From Falsibacillus pallidus (GTDB lineage Bacteria > Bacillota > Bacilli > Bacillales > DSM-25281), in NCBI RefSeq assembly GCF_003350505.1, contig NZ_QQAY01000007.1, positions 62,001 through 126,000 of the forward strand: a DNA stretch of 64,000 bases. The letters run 5' to 3'. This document shows positions 43,614 to 53,478 of this stretch, one piece after another. A program made the translations under genes and the position numbers. Within the stretch, counting starts at the first letter, position 1. Each line of letters begins with the position of its first letter. The notes beneath the pieces were generated by a model that had not been told where the DNA came from, searched no databases, and saw only the letters and a program-made list of their open reading frames with translations.

Positions 43614-44313
43614 GGTGTGATTTTTTGGTCGTTGTTCAGGGGATTGATTGTGGGTGTTTTTTTGAATGGTGGATGGGGAATTGACTATCGTAATCAGATA
43701 ACCACAACATGTAGTATGATATTTAGTTAAAAATCTAGGTAATGTTCAATATATGGGTTTTATCTATTTAACATAGTATCATTTTGTTAGTATAAAAAGA
43801 TAAAAAGGCTAAAATAAGGTGTTTTGATTCTGGAAAACGTTGATTTGACGGGCTTTTTAAGAACCTAAAATATGGAAAAATATTGAATGGAGTTAAGGAA
43901 CTGACTATCATAGTTAGATTAAACGCTAGAAACCTTGCGGGATAAGGGATTGGGGCATTTTTAGTGGGATTTATAGATTGATTGAATGGTATATAATAGG
44001 AAGAAACACGATTATAAGTGATGAATGTAAGAATATCTATTTCGTATTTGTAAGGTAGATTGAATAGATATTACGAGGTGAGTATTGGATTTCGATAAGA
44101 AAACACAATATGTAGTGGTTTAAGTTGAATTTTTCAACGAATATATACTACGTGTTGATATTTTCATCTATTTCTCATATTGCATATTTAATGCGAGGTG
44201 GCTATGCTTTATAGATAACAATTTTAGTGGTTTAGTAGTTGATTGGAATGGAGATTTGAAGATTCCAATTAAGTATTAACTTACTAAATAACTTTTCAAG
44301 GAGTGTTACAGGC
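43614..44313. other. 700-bp AT-rich gene-free spacer
   Basis: No supportable gene. It holds a TATAAT at 43992-43997 (weak TTTATA -35 at 16 bp) and a perfect 10-base inverted repeat AATATCTATT/AATAGATATT (44032-44041 and 44063-44072). This is probably the promoter/leader of the downstream glycan genes and the junction where the AT-rich segment begins. Confidence 0.5.
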
Positions 44314-44949
44314 ATGTATATGAAAGTCAAAAGACTAATAGATATTCTTCTTTCCTTTATTGGACTTATTGTTTTATCACCTATTTTCTTAATCCTCATT
44401 ATTGCTATTAAACTTGATTCTAGAGGCCCTGTTCTGTTCAAACAAAAGCGTATTGGAATCAATAAGACACATTTCAATATATTGAAGTTTCGTACAATGA
44501 GAATAGATACGCCTAAGGACACTCCCACTCATTTGTTAGATAACCCGGATCAATACATTACTAAAATGGGTAAGTTCTTGAGGAAAACTTCACTAGATGA
44601 ACTTCCACAAATCTGGAATATCTTTGTTGGTCAGATGAGTATCATTGGTCCGAGACCAGCGCTTTGGAACCAGTATGATTTAATAACTGAACGAGATAAA
44701 TATGGGGCCAATGATGTACCACCTGGCATAACTGGTTGGGCTCAGATCAATGGTAGAGATGAGCTTCCTATTGAGGTGAAAGCGAATTTGGATGGGGAGT
44801 ACGTTGAAAAGATTAGTCTGTTGATGGATGTAAAGTGCTTCTTTGGCACCATCGTTAGTGTTGTAAAAAGTGACGGTGTTGTTGAAGGTGGTACGGGAGT
44901 GACTAGTAAGAAGGAAGTAGCAAGTGCTAAGGAGCGCATTTCAAAATGA
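44314..44949 (+). CDS. Undecaprenyl-phosphate sugar phosphotransferase (initiating transferase)
   Basis: A 211-residue polyprenyl-phosphate glycosyl-1-phosphate transferase of the EpsL/PglC type that starts repeat-unit assembly. One membrane helix (9-31) precedes the catalytic region: VLFKQKRIGINKTHFNILKFRTM, RKTSLDELPQIWNIFVGQMSIIGPRP (each read in parts) and PGITGWAQINGRD. The ATG follows AAGGAGTG. Overlaps the next gene by four bases. Confidence 0.92.
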   Translation: MYMKVKRLIDILLSFIGLIVLSPIFLILIIAIKLDSRGPVLFKQKRIGINKTHFNILKFRTMRIDTPKDTPTHLLDNPDQYITKMGKFLRKTSLDELPQIWNIFVGQMSIIGPRPALWNQYDLITERDKYGANDVPPGITGWAQINGRDELPIEVKANLDGEYVEKISLLMDVKCFFGTIVSVVKSDGVVEGGTGVTSKKEVASAKERISK

Positions 44950-45788
44950 AAAAAATACTAATAACAGGGAAAAGTAGCTATGTAGGAACTAGTTTGCAAA
45001 AATGGCTTGCAAATTATCCAGATAAATATTTATTAGATTCAATTAGTTTAAGAAGTGAATCGTGGAAGGACAAAGACTTCTCTAAATATGATGCTGTAGT
45101 TTGTGTAGCGGGTATAGCGCATATAAAGGAAACAAAGGAAAATGCATCTCTTTATTACAAGGTGAACCGTGATTTAGCTTACGAAGTTGCTCAAAAGGCA
45201 AAATTTGAAGGCGTTAAACAGTTCATATTTCTTAGTTCCATGAGTGTTTATGGGATTGAGAGTGGTGTGATCGATAAAAGCTCTCCTCTTAAACCTAAAA
45301 GTAATTATGGTAAATCTAAGCTACAAGCCGAGGAGTTAATAAAACCTCTAGAGAGTAATGAGTTTAAGCTAGCAATTATTCGTCCTCCAATGATATATGG
45401 TAAAGGTTGTAAAGGTAACTATTCCAGATTAGGAAGTCTCGCACTAAAGATTCCCATATTTCCAAGAATAGAGAATATGCGTAGTATGATTTATATTGAT
45501 AATCTAAGTGAATTTATACGATTCATAATAGATGATTCTAACTCTGGTTTATTCTTCCCCCAGAATGCTGACTATGTCTGTACGTCAGAAATGGTTGAAA
45601 TGATAGCAGAATTACACGGTACTAAGATAAGAATGACAAAATCATTTAATTTTTTCATAAGACTAATTAGGATTAGCACAGTAAAGAAGATTTTTGGTAA
45701 CTTGGTATATGATAAGCAAATAGATGAATACAAAAATAGATATACAATTTATGATTTTGAGACATCTATAAGATTAACGGAGAAATGA
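44946..45788 (+). CDS. NAD-dependent epimerase/dehydratase
   Basis: A 280-residue extended SDR. The nucleotide-binding start is ILITGKSSYVGTSLQ, where the usual GxxGxxG is degenerate (GKSSYVG). The active site has SSMSVYG and YGKSKLQAEE (Tyr-x3-Lys). It likely makes a sugar-nucleotide or lipid-linked sugar isomer for the glycan. The position right after the initiating transferase is common. Overlaps both neighbours. Confidence 0.82.
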   Translation: MKKILITGKSSYVGTSLQKWLANYPDKYLLDSISLRSESWKDKDFSKYDAVVCVAGIAHIKETKENASLYYKVNRDLAYEVAQKAKFEGVKQFIFLSSMSVYGIESGVIDKSSPLKPKSNYGKSKLQAEELIKPLESNEFKLAIIRPPMIYGKGCKGNYSRLGSLALKIPIFPRIENMRSMIYIDNLSEFIRFIIDDSNSGLFFPQNADYVCTSEMVEMIAELHGTKIRMTKSFNFFIRLIRISTVKKIFGNLVYDKQIDEYKNRYTIYDFETSIRLTEK

Positions 45789-46915
45789 AAATGAAAAAGA
45801 AAAAAGTATTGTTAGTAGCTACTGTTGTAAAAGCTCATATTATGGTGTTCCATATTCCTTTTTTAAAATGGTTTAAAGAGAATGGATATGAGACATATGT
45901 TTGTGCAAAAAATGATTATGAAAACAAAGAAGAATGTGTCATACCATATTGCGACATTTATTATGACCTTCCTTTTGAAAGGTCGCCAATTAAAAAAAAT
46001 AATTTTAACACCTATAAACAGCTAAAACAAATAATAGATTCGAATGAATTTGATATTATTCATTGTCATACACCAATGGGCGGAGTTCTGGCAAGAATAG
46101 CAGCACGTAACACAAGAAGGGATAACACTAAGGTCTTCTATACTGCCCATGGATTTCATTTTTATAAAGGTGCACCTATTACAAATTGGTTATTATATTA
46201 TCCAGTTGAGAGATGGTTAGCGAGATATACAGATGTACTTATTACTATTAATAAAGAAGATTATAGTAGGGCCCAGAAATTTAAAGCTAAACATATAGAG
46301 TATGTTCCTGGTGTTGGAATAGATACTCATAAATTCAGTGAGATACTAGTAAATAAAACAAAAAAACGCAATGAAATTGGGATTCCAAAGGATAGTATAA
46401 TCGTTCTTTCTGTTGGAGAGTTGAATAAGAATAAAAATCATGAAACCATTATTAGAGCTATAGCGAAATTAGGTAACCCTAATATTTATTACGTAATATG
46501 TGGAGAAGGCCTGCTAAAAAACCACCTAAAAAAACTAGTTAAGGAACTAGGATTGGAGGAGCAAGTAAGGTTATTTGGGTATCGAACAGATATAGCTGAA
46601 ATTAGTCAAGTTTCAGATATTTTCGCGTTCCCTTCATTCCGTGAGGGATTATCACTGTCTCTAATGGAAGCTATGTGCTCGGGACTACCAGTGGTTTGTT
46701 CGAGAATTAGAGGAAATAGTGATTTAATTCAAGATGGTAGTGGGGGTTACTTACTAGAGCCAGATAATATTGAAGGCTTCTCGAATGCTATTAAAAAATT
46801 AGAGCAGAATACTTCTCAAAGAGAGGTTATGGGTGAATATAATAATAGATTAATATTGGCATTCGATATAAATAATGTAATTAATGATATGGAGAAAATA
46901 TATTCAGAGGTGTAA
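45785..46915 (+). CDS. Glycosyltransferase family 4, EpsD-like
   Basis: A 376-residue GT-B enzyme. The N-domain block HCHTPMGGVLARIAAR and VFYTAHGFHFYKG resembles EpsD. The C-domain has the donor-binding PSFREGLSLSLMEAMCSGLPVV (in two parts) with the EX7E motif. It adds a sugar to the growing lipid-linked unit on the cytoplasmic face. The start at 45785 (second ATG at 45791 possible) follows GGAG. Confidence 0.87.
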   Translation: MKMKKKKVLLVATVVKAHIMVFHIPFLKWFKENGYETYVCAKNDYENKEECVIPYCDIYYDLPFERSPIKKNNFNTYKQLKQIIDSNEFDIIHCHTPMGGVLARIAARNTRRDNTKVFYTAHGFHFYKGAPITNWLLYYPVERWLARYTDVLITINKEDYSRAQKFKAKHIEYVPGVGIDTHKFSEILVNKTKKRNEIGIPKDSIIVLSVGELNKNKNHETIIRAIAKLGNPNIYYVICGEGLLKNHLKKLVKELGLEEQVRLFGYRTDIAEISQVSDIFAFPSFREGLSLSLMEAMCSGLPVVCSRIRGNSDLIQDGSGGYLLEPDNIEGFSNAIKKLEQNTSQREVMGEYNNRLILAFDINNVINDMEKIYSEV

Positions 46916-46917
46916 CG

Positions 46918-48099
46918 TTGAAGAGATATTTAATGAAGATTATAAAATATTTTAAGCCATTATATATAATTTATTATTGGGCTGGTTCACTTATATTAAA
47001 CCTTATTAAGTTTATGGTTAAGCCAGACGATAAGCTGGTTCTTTTTATCAGTTTTGGTGGAAAGAAATTTGATGATAGCCCAAGGGAAATATATGATGAG
47101 ATGATTAAAGATAATCGTTTTAAAAACTATAAATTAGTTTGGGCTTTTCACAATCCAGGTGATTTTATAATTCCAAGAGGAAGAAAAGCAAAAACTGATT
47201 CATTTAAGTATTTTATTACGGCTTTAAAGGCACAATGTTGGATTACTAATTCTAGGGTAGAACGGGGGTTAAGTTTCAAAGGGAAGAACACCTTCTATTT
47301 CAACACCTGGCATGGAACGCCAATTAAAAAAATGGGAATGGATATTTCTAATGGGAATAAATCATTCGGGACAAAGGCTAAATGGAATGTTGATATAATG
47401 ACTTCGCAAAGTAAGTATGAAGCTGATATTTTTTCAAGAGTCTTTAATATAGATAGGGAGAAATTTTTGGTATGCGGTTTGCCAAGAAATGATAGTTTGG
47501 CAAAAGCTACTGCTAAGACCAAGAAGGAAATGATGCAGAAAATAGGATTACCTTTAGATAAGAAAGTAATCCTTTATGCACCTACCTTTCGGGAATATGA
47601 AAGAGACAACCAGCTTAATTGCGTGATTGCTCCTCCAATTGATTTTGATAAATGGAAAAGGGAAATTGGCAGTGAGTATATCGTTTTACTTCGTGCGCAT
47701 TACGAAGTGGCAGAAGTATTGAATGTAAAAGCTGATAATGGATTTGTGTATGATGTATCTAACTATCCAGTATTGAATGACCTAATGATAGCATCCGATT
47801 TATTAATCTCGGATTATTCTAGTATTTTCTTTGATTACTCGATATTAGATAGACCTATGCTTTGCTATGCATACGACTATGAAAATTATGTCGATAGACG
47901 TGGATTGTACTTTGATATTAGAGAATCATTGCCTGGTGGAACAATTAACGAGAATGAACTATTAGAGTTAATTAAGGACTTACCATATAAAAATGTGATG
48001 AAGTTAGTGAGGGACTTTCGCAGCTTCTACGTTCAGAGTTATGGAAATGGAACAAAAGTTTCTTTAGATACTATTTATAAAAATATTAATTCAGAATGA
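46918..48099 (+). CDS. CDP-glycerol glycerophosphotransferase family (TagB/TagF-like)
   Basis: A 393-residue enzyme that transfers glycerol-phosphate from CDP-glycerol. Family motifs seen: NTWHGTPIKKMG (acceptor His), ILYAPTFREYE, LLRAHYEV and SDLLISDYSSIFFDYSILDRP. Short compared with polymerising TagF, so addition of a single glycerol-phosphate is likely. The TTG start has GAGGTG 6 bp upstream. Neighbouring tagD supplies the donor. Confidence 0.88.
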   Translation: MKRYLMKIIKYFKPLYIIYYWAGSLILNLIKFMVKPDDKLVLFISFGGKKFDDSPREIYDEMIKDNRFKNYKLVWAFHNPGDFIIPRGRKAKTDSFKYFITALKAQCWITNSRVERGLSFKGKNTFYFNTWHGTPIKKMGMDISNGNKSFGTKAKWNVDIMTSQSKYEADIFSRVFNIDREKFLVCGLPRNDSLAKATAKTKKEMMQKIGLPLDKKVILYAPTFREYERDNQLNCVIAPPIDFDKWKREIGSEYIVLLRAHYEVAEVLNVKADNGFVYDVSNYPVLNDLMIASDLLISDYSSIFFDYSILDRPMLCYAYDYENYVDRRGLYFDIRESLPGGTINENELLELIKDLPYKNVMKLVRDFRSFYVQSYGNGTKVSLDTIYKNINSE

Positions 48100-48110
48100 G
48101 GGGATTGAAG

Positions 48111-48509
48111 ATGAAAAGAGTAATAACATACGGTACTTTTGATTTGTTACATTATGGCCATATAAACTTGTTGCGTAGAGCTAAGGCATTAGGTGATTAT
48201 CTGATTGTTGCATTATCTACAGATGAATTTAACAGCGAGCAAAAGGGCAAAAATACTTATTTCACCTATGAAGAAAGAAAAAAATTGTTAGAAGCTATTA
48301 GATACGTAGATTTGGTAATACCTGAAAAAAATTGGGACCAGAAGGTTAAAGATGTCCAAGAATATAGAGTTGATACATTTGTAATGGGTGATGACTGGAA
48401 AGATAAGTTTAACTTTTTAGAAGATTCTTGTGAGGTGGTCTACTTACAAAGAACGCCCGAGATATCTACGACTAAGATAAAGAAAGACTTATTAATATTA
48501 AAGAGTTAG
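48111..48509 (+). CDS. tagD: Glycerol-3-phosphate cytidylyltransferase
   Basis: A 132-residue nucleotidyltransferase that makes CDP-glycerol. HYGHINLLRRAK holds the HxGH motif (residues 14-25), YFTYEERKKLLEAIRYVD is the family hinge, and the RTPEISTTKIK motif closes the site (usual RTEGISTT). ATG 48111 was chosen behind GAGGGG. It serves the preceding transferase, so the polysaccharide probably carries glycerol-phosphate. Confidence 0.92.
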   Translation: MKRVITYGTFDLLHYGHINLLRRAKALGDYLIVALSTDEFNSEQKGKNTYFTYEERKKLLEAIRYVDLVIPEKNWDQKVKDVQEYRVDTFVMGDDWKDKFNFLEDSCEVVYLQRTPEISTTKIKKDLLILKS

Positions 48510-48520
48510 AGGGTTATAAC

Positions 48521-49687
48521 ATGAAATTATTATTTAGTTATACCGGCCCGCTTATTAAAGATAAAGAAGGGAATTATTATAGTAGAACTATCACAGATAA
48601 AATGCTATCCCGATATTTTAAAATTGCTAATGAAGTAAATATCTTTACACGAGTTAAAGAAGTTTTTGATGAGAAAGAACTTAAAAAATTTACGAAAATA
48701 AATTCAGAGAACTTTTATGTTACGGAATGTCCCAATATATCTTCTTTGAAAGAGATCATTTATAACAGTCTAAAAGTAAAAGGACAAATAGAAAAGGCGG
48801 TAGCAGAAGCTGACATAATTATTGCTCGCCTGCCATGCGTAACAGGAAATATAGTAGTTAAAACAGCAAAAACAAAACAAAAACCATATCTTGTAGAAGT
48901 GGTAGGTTGTCCTAGGGATGTTTACTGGAGTCATAGTTATAAAGGGAAGTTCGCTGCTTTACCTAGTTATTTAGCTATGAAAAGAGCTGTGAAAAGAGCA
49001 CCTTACACATTATATGTAACAAATGAATTTTTACAGCATAGATATCCTTGTAAAGGTAGAGTGATAGGGTGTTCGGATGTATCTTTACCTAAATTAGATG
49101 AAGGTATACTTAAGAAGCGGTTATTAAGAATTAATAATCAAGAAGACAAGCCTTTAATAATTGGAACTACTGCTGCTGTAAATGTAAAATATAAAGGGCA
49201 AGAATATGTCATTAAAGCTATGTCAAGGTTAATTAGGGAAGGTTATAACATCGAGTATCACTTAGCAGGAGGCGGTGAGAACACCTATTTGAAGTCTATT
49301 GCAGAAAAATATGGTGTTCTTGATAAGGTAAAGTTTCTAGGATCGTTACCTCATGAAAAAGTATTTGAGTACTTGGATAATATCGATATTTATATTCAGC
49401 CAAGTAAAACAGAAGGGTTACCTCGAGCTTTGGTTGAGGCTATGAGTAGAGGATGTCCATCTTTGGGCTCTAATATAGGAGGGATACCTGAACTGATAGA
49501 TGAAAACTTTACTTTTAGTGCTGGATCAGTAGATGAGATATACAGATTGCTAAAAAACACGGATAAGAACATGATGCTAGAAGAGGCATGCCGTAGTTTT
49601 AAAAAGGCGAAAGAATTTGATACAAAATTATTAGAAAATAAGAGGCTTACTTTCTATAAAGAGTTCTGTGAATTGAGCAAAGGTTAA
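48521..49687 (+). CDS. Glycosyltransferase family 4
   Basis: A 388-residue GT-B enzyme. The C-domain motifs are VKFLGSLPHEKVFEYL and IDIYIQPSKTEGLPRALVEAMSRGCPSLGSNIGGIPELI (in parts), with the EX7E pair. The N-domain is divergent. The sugar and linkage cannot be read from sequence. Between tagD and the flippase. Confidence 0.85.
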   Translation: MKLLFSYTGPLIKDKEGNYYSRTITDKMLSRYFKIANEVNIFTRVKEVFDEKELKKFTKINSENFYVTECPNISSLKEIIYNSLKVKGQIEKAVAEADIIIARLPCVTGNIVVKTAKTKQKPYLVEVVGCPRDVYWSHSYKGKFAALPSYLAMKRAVKRAPYTLYVTNEFLQHRYPCKGRVIGCSDVSLPKLDEGILKKRLLRINNQEDKPLIIGTTAAVNVKYKGQEYVIKAMSRLIREGYNIEYHLAGGGENTYLKSIAEKYGVLDKVKFLGSLPHEKVFEYLDNIDIYIQPSKTEGLPRALVEAMSRGCPSLGSNIGGIPELIDENFTFSAGSVDEIYRLLKNTDKNMMLEEACRSFKKAKEFDTKLLENKRLTFYKEFCELSKG

Positions 49688-49706
49688 TAATAAGGGATGA
49701 TCGTAT

Positions 49707-50981
49707 ATGAAAACGTTAGAAAAAAATAAAATCCCACTGTCTCTACGTCTGAATTTTTCTTGGACTTTAATTGGTAATATCATTTATGCTGCTTGTCAAT
49801 GGGGATTATTAATAATGTTGGCGAAATTCGGAAGTCCTGATATGGTCGGTATTTATTCTTTAGGGTTAGCGCTAACAGCACCAGTTTTTATGTTAACCAA
49901 TTTACAATTAAGATCAGTAATAGCTACGGATACCGAAGGAAAACACTCCTTTAACAATTATCTTGGTTTAAGATTAATTTGTATATTATTAGCAATAATT
50001 ATCATTTCAATTATAATTTTTATGGCAAATTACAATTACCAAACGGTTGCAGTTCTATTAATAATCTGTCTTGCAAAAGGTATAGAGGCTACTAGTGATG
50101 TGATATATGGAGTATTACAGAAAGAAGAGAGAATGGATTTTATATCAAAATCTATGATTATAAAAGGTATTACCTCCATTCTTTTTATGGGAATAACCTT
50201 ATTGATAACACAAAATTTAATTTATAGTGTAGTAGCTTTAGCATTTGCATGGTTACTAGTTATGTTACTATATGATATTAAAAATGTACGCCATCTCACT
50301 ACAATAAAACCTTATTTTGAAAAAGGTTCCTTTTTTGAATTAATCCGATTAAGTTTACCTTTAGGAATTGTAATGATGTTACTATCTTTTAATTCAAATG
50401 TTCCAAGATATATAATCGACCATTATTTAGATGCTGATTCTTTAGGATATTATTCTGCTATCGCATATATTGTTATTGCAGGAACAACGGTTGTAAATGC
50501 ATTAGGGCAGTCTGCAACGCCAAGGCTTTCTAAAAATTTTGCGAATAGAGAGTTGAAAGAAGCTAGACGGTTATTAGTAAAATTAGTTATTATAGCTTCT
50601 TTATTAGGCAGTTTAGGAATATTAATTGCATTTTTCTTTGGAAAGCAGATATTGAGTCTTTTGTACAATAATGAATATAGTAATTATTCAAGTGAGTTTG
50701 TGCTTGTAATGGTCTATGCTTTTTTTGCGTATTTAAGTTCATTTTTAGGTTACAGTATGACCGCTGCGCGTTTGTTTAAAATCCAACCTTTACTATTCAT
50801 TGTTGTAACACTCTCCAATGTAATATTTTCAATTTTATTAGTGCCCGTTTTTGGTATGAGGGGGGCAATTTACGGATTAATAATTGCCGGGGTAATTCAA
50901 TTTCTTGGTAGTTTACTAATTAATATTTTCATTTTTAGAGATAAAAGAAAGCAATCTGGAGGTCAATTCAATAATGGATAA
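49707..50981 (+). CDS. Polysaccharide flippase (Wzx/MATE-like)
   Basis: A 424-residue integral membrane protein with about 12 hydrophobic helices, from NIIYAACQWGLLIMLA near residue 20 to IIAGVIQFLGSLLINIFIF near 400. Matches the polysaccharide-export MOP superfamily that moves undecaprenyl-linked units outward. Its end overlaps the next gene by eight bases. Confidence 0.87.
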   Translation: MKTLEKNKIPLSLRLNFSWTLIGNIIYAACQWGLLIMLAKFGSPDMVGIYSLGLALTAPVFMLTNLQLRSVIATDTEGKHSFNNYLGLRLICILLAIIIISIIIFMANYNYQTVAVLLIICLAKGIEATSDVIYGVLQKEERMDFISKSMIIKGITSILFMGITLLITQNLIYSVVALAFAWLLVMLLYDIKNVRHLTTIKPYFEKGSFFELIRLSLPLGIVMMLLSFNSNVPRYIIDHYLDADSLGYYSAIAYIVIAGTTVVNALGQSATPRLSKNFANRELKEARRLLVKLVIIASLLGSLGILIAFFFGKQILSLLYNNEYSNYSSEFVLVMVYAFFAYLSSFLGYSMTAARLFKIQPLLFIVVTLSNVIFSILLVPVFGMRGAIYGLIIAGVIQFLGSLLINIFIFRDKRKQSGGQFNNG

Positions 50982-52104
50982 TAATAATCAAGTTAGAATA
51001 CTGCACATAGTTGGCGCAATGAATCGCGGCGGTGCTGAAACCTTAATTATGAATATATATAGAAAGATTGATCGGACAAAGATTCAATTTGACTTTGCGG
51101 TAAATACATCCGAGCAGTGTCATTTCGATGAGGAAATAAAATCATTAGGCGGTCGAATATTCAGTCACCCAAATCCCACTACTTCAGGATTAAAAGCTTA
51201 CAGACAAGCACTTAAAGAAACTATAAAAAGTAAAGGACCATTTGAAGGAATTCATAGCCATGTTCATCATTTTAGTGGGTTTGTACTACAAATTGCCAAA
51301 CAAATGGATATACCTATCAGGTTAGCTCACAGCCATAATACACAAGATGGACATGCATCTTCAATAAAAAGGAATTTATATCGTTGGTACACAAGTAGGC
51401 TAATTGATAAAAATGCAACACACCTTCCTGGATGTTCTAAAGCAGCATGTGAGTCTTTATTCGGAATAAATTGTTGGGAAGACAATAGAGTATTTGTCAT
51501 ACCAAATGCGGTAGATCTTGTTCCTTTCAAAAATATTGAATTAGATAAAAAAGAGTTAAGGAAAAAACTAAACTTACCAGTCAATGGCCCATTATTAGGG
51601 CATATTGGTCGTTTTAGCAAGCAAAAGAACCATCATTTATTAATAGAAGTATTCGAGGGAGTTTTAAAGGAATCTCCTGATTCTAACCTATTACTTGTTG
51701 GTGAAGGAGCATTAAAAAAAGAGATAGAGGATTTAGTATTTAATAAAGGGATACAAAGCAACGTTCACTTTCTTGGTGTTAGAAATGATGTACCAGAAAT
51801 ATTATCAGCAATTGATCTATTTTTATTTCCATCTCTTTTTGAAGGATTACCAGTCGTTCTTGTAGAAGCACAGGCTGCTGGAATACCATGTGTTATATCT
51901 AGCTCTATAACTAAAGAAGTTGATATGAATAATCAATTAATTAAGTTTGTAGATTTAAAAGCTGGTATTGATACTTGGACAAAAGAGATAATAAATTCAT
52001 TAGTTTTAAACTTACCATCTTGGGAGGAAAGAGAGAATGCCCTTAGGGTTTCAGGATATGATCTTAGAAGCGTGGTAAGAAAAATGGAGAATATTTATGG
52101 TTGA
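50974..52104 (+). CDS. Glycosyltransferase family 1/4, EpsF-like
   Basis: A 376-residue GT-B enzyme. It opens with LHIVGAMNRGGAETLIMNIYR, an EpsF/WbnH-like start, followed by HSHVHHFSGFVL and LAHSHNTQ. The C-domain has PSLFEGLPVVLVEAQAAGIPCV (in two parts). Overlaps both the flippase and the polymerase, so it is translationally coupled. Confidence 0.87.
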   Translation: MDNNNQVRILHIVGAMNRGGAETLIMNIYRKIDRTKIQFDFAVNTSEQCHFDEEIKSLGGRIFSHPNPTTSGLKAYRQALKETIKSKGPFEGIHSHVHHFSGFVLQIAKQMDIPIRLAHSHNTQDGHASSIKRNLYRWYTSRLIDKNATHLPGCSKAACESLFGINCWEDNRVFVIPNAVDLVPFKNIELDKKELRKKLNLPVNGPLLGHIGRFSKQKNHHLLIEVFEGVLKESPDSNLLLVGEGALKKEIEDLVFNKGIQSNVHFLGVRNDVPEILSAIDLFLFPSLFEGLPVVLVEAQAAGIPCVISSSITKEVDMNNQLIKFVDLKAGIDTWTKEIINSLVLNLPSWEERENALRVSGYDLRSVVRKMENIYG

Positions 52105-53392
52105 TATATTAAACTTCTTAACATTTACATGGCTGACTATATGGTTTGTATTTTCAATTGTGAAATTAGTTAAGAGGACATTTTATTCAATTCTTTTTGC
52201 AATTATTGTACTTTATGTTTTTTTTGCAATACCTATTGCCTTAGATCTCTTTATAGGTAAACCTTTTTACAGATATTACCCTGGTTTTGAGCTTTCAAAA
52301 AATGATGATCTTGTATCTATAATTTATTGTTTTTATATTAGTTTCATACCAATAATTTGGTGGTTAACAGGAAAACCAAAGAAATATTCAAGGGATTTAA
52401 TAAAAAAGGTTGATTATCAATTATTCAAACCGTTTAGACCGCTCTTTGTAATCTTATTAATTAGCCCATTAATAGCTTTAATTTTTGCTCCTAATCCATT
52501 ATTCTATACACATTATGGAGCAATATTGGTAGGGGAATTCATTAGTGAAGAAATACGATCCTACCATTCTATTATTTCGTTAATTACGTTTATAAGTGTA
52601 GTTAGTGGATGTGCACTTCTTTTATTAAGGGATAAACTTAAATTATCGAATGTTTTAATCATTCTTCCTTGGCTAATATTTTCAGTATGGCTTAATGGTA
52701 AGAGAGCGATTGTCGCTGTAGTTGTGTTAATGCTTGGCTATGCTCTTTGGCATAATGGATTATTAAAGTCTTGGAGATTACTTGTCTCAATCATGATAGC
52801 GGTAATATTTATTGTCGGATATTCTAGCCTTTACCAGCAAAATTTAAGATACGACAACGGTCCTAGTTTAAGTTTTAAGCAAAAATATGAAAATATAAGA
52901 GTTGATTATGGTAGAGATGATGTAACAAAGATGACAATCTATTCCGAGATACATCCTGATCGTATGGAGATATTAGAGTATAGAGGACAAAGTATACTTT
53001 ACAATTTATTAATGTATATTCCAAGAAAGTGGTGGCCGGAAAAACCATGGCCATATGCAGTTTATTTTACTTCTGCAATGTTATCTATGCCACCTCAATA
53101 TATTGGTTGGGGAATGACGACAAGTTGGTTAGAAGAAGCAATCGCTAATTTTAGTTGGTTTGGTTTTCTAATAGGACCGCTTTTTATATCACTGTTATGT
53201 AGAATTGGAGACTCCACGCGTGATCCAATTATTAGTGCTTTGACGGTACTAGTGGTTACTTTATTCCTTGTAGTCCAGTTAGCAGCATTTGCTCCGTTAT
53301 TTATTTTATGGATATTATTAATTTTTTGGTCCTCTATAAAAAACAGGCGAAAAAATAAATCAAAATTTAATGCTCACCATCCTGTAAGCTAA
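52097..53392 (+). CDS. O-antigen/EPS polymerase-like (Wzy)
   Basis: A 431-residue membrane protein with about 10-11 helices and a large outer loop near residues 240-330 (NLRYDNGPSLSF, MYIPRKWWPEKPWP). This topology fits Wzy polymerases, which show little sequence conservation. It completes a Wzx/Wzy pathway with the upstream flippase and YwqC. Family assignment rests on topology and position. Confidence 0.78.
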   Translation: MVDILNFLTFTWLTIWFVFSIVKLVKRTFYSILFAIIVLYVFFAIPIALDLFIGKPFYRYYPGFELSKNDDLVSIIYCFYISFIPIIWWLTGKPKKYSRDLIKKVDYQLFKPFRPLFVILLISPLIALIFAPNPLFYTHYGAILVGEFISEEIRSYHSIISLITFISVVSGCALLLLRDKLKLSNVLIILPWLIFSVWLNGKRAIVAVVVLMLGYALWHNGLLKSWRLLVSIMIAVIFIVGYSSLYQQNLRYDNGPSLSFKQKYENIRVDYGRDDVTKMTIYSEIHPDRMEILEYRGQSILYNLLMYIPRKWWPEKPWPYAVYFTSAMLSMPPQYIGWGMTTSWLEEAIANFSWFGFLIGPLFISLLCRIGDSTRDPIISALTVLVVTLFLVVQLAAFAPLFILWILLIFWSSIKNRRKNKSKFNAHHPVS

Positions 53393-53478
53393 AGCTAAAG
53401 TGACAGTGCCTGTAACCACTAGAAATAGGTCAAGATTTGTAGAGAAATAGAAGTAGGTTGGAGGGAGGAATTCATTTA

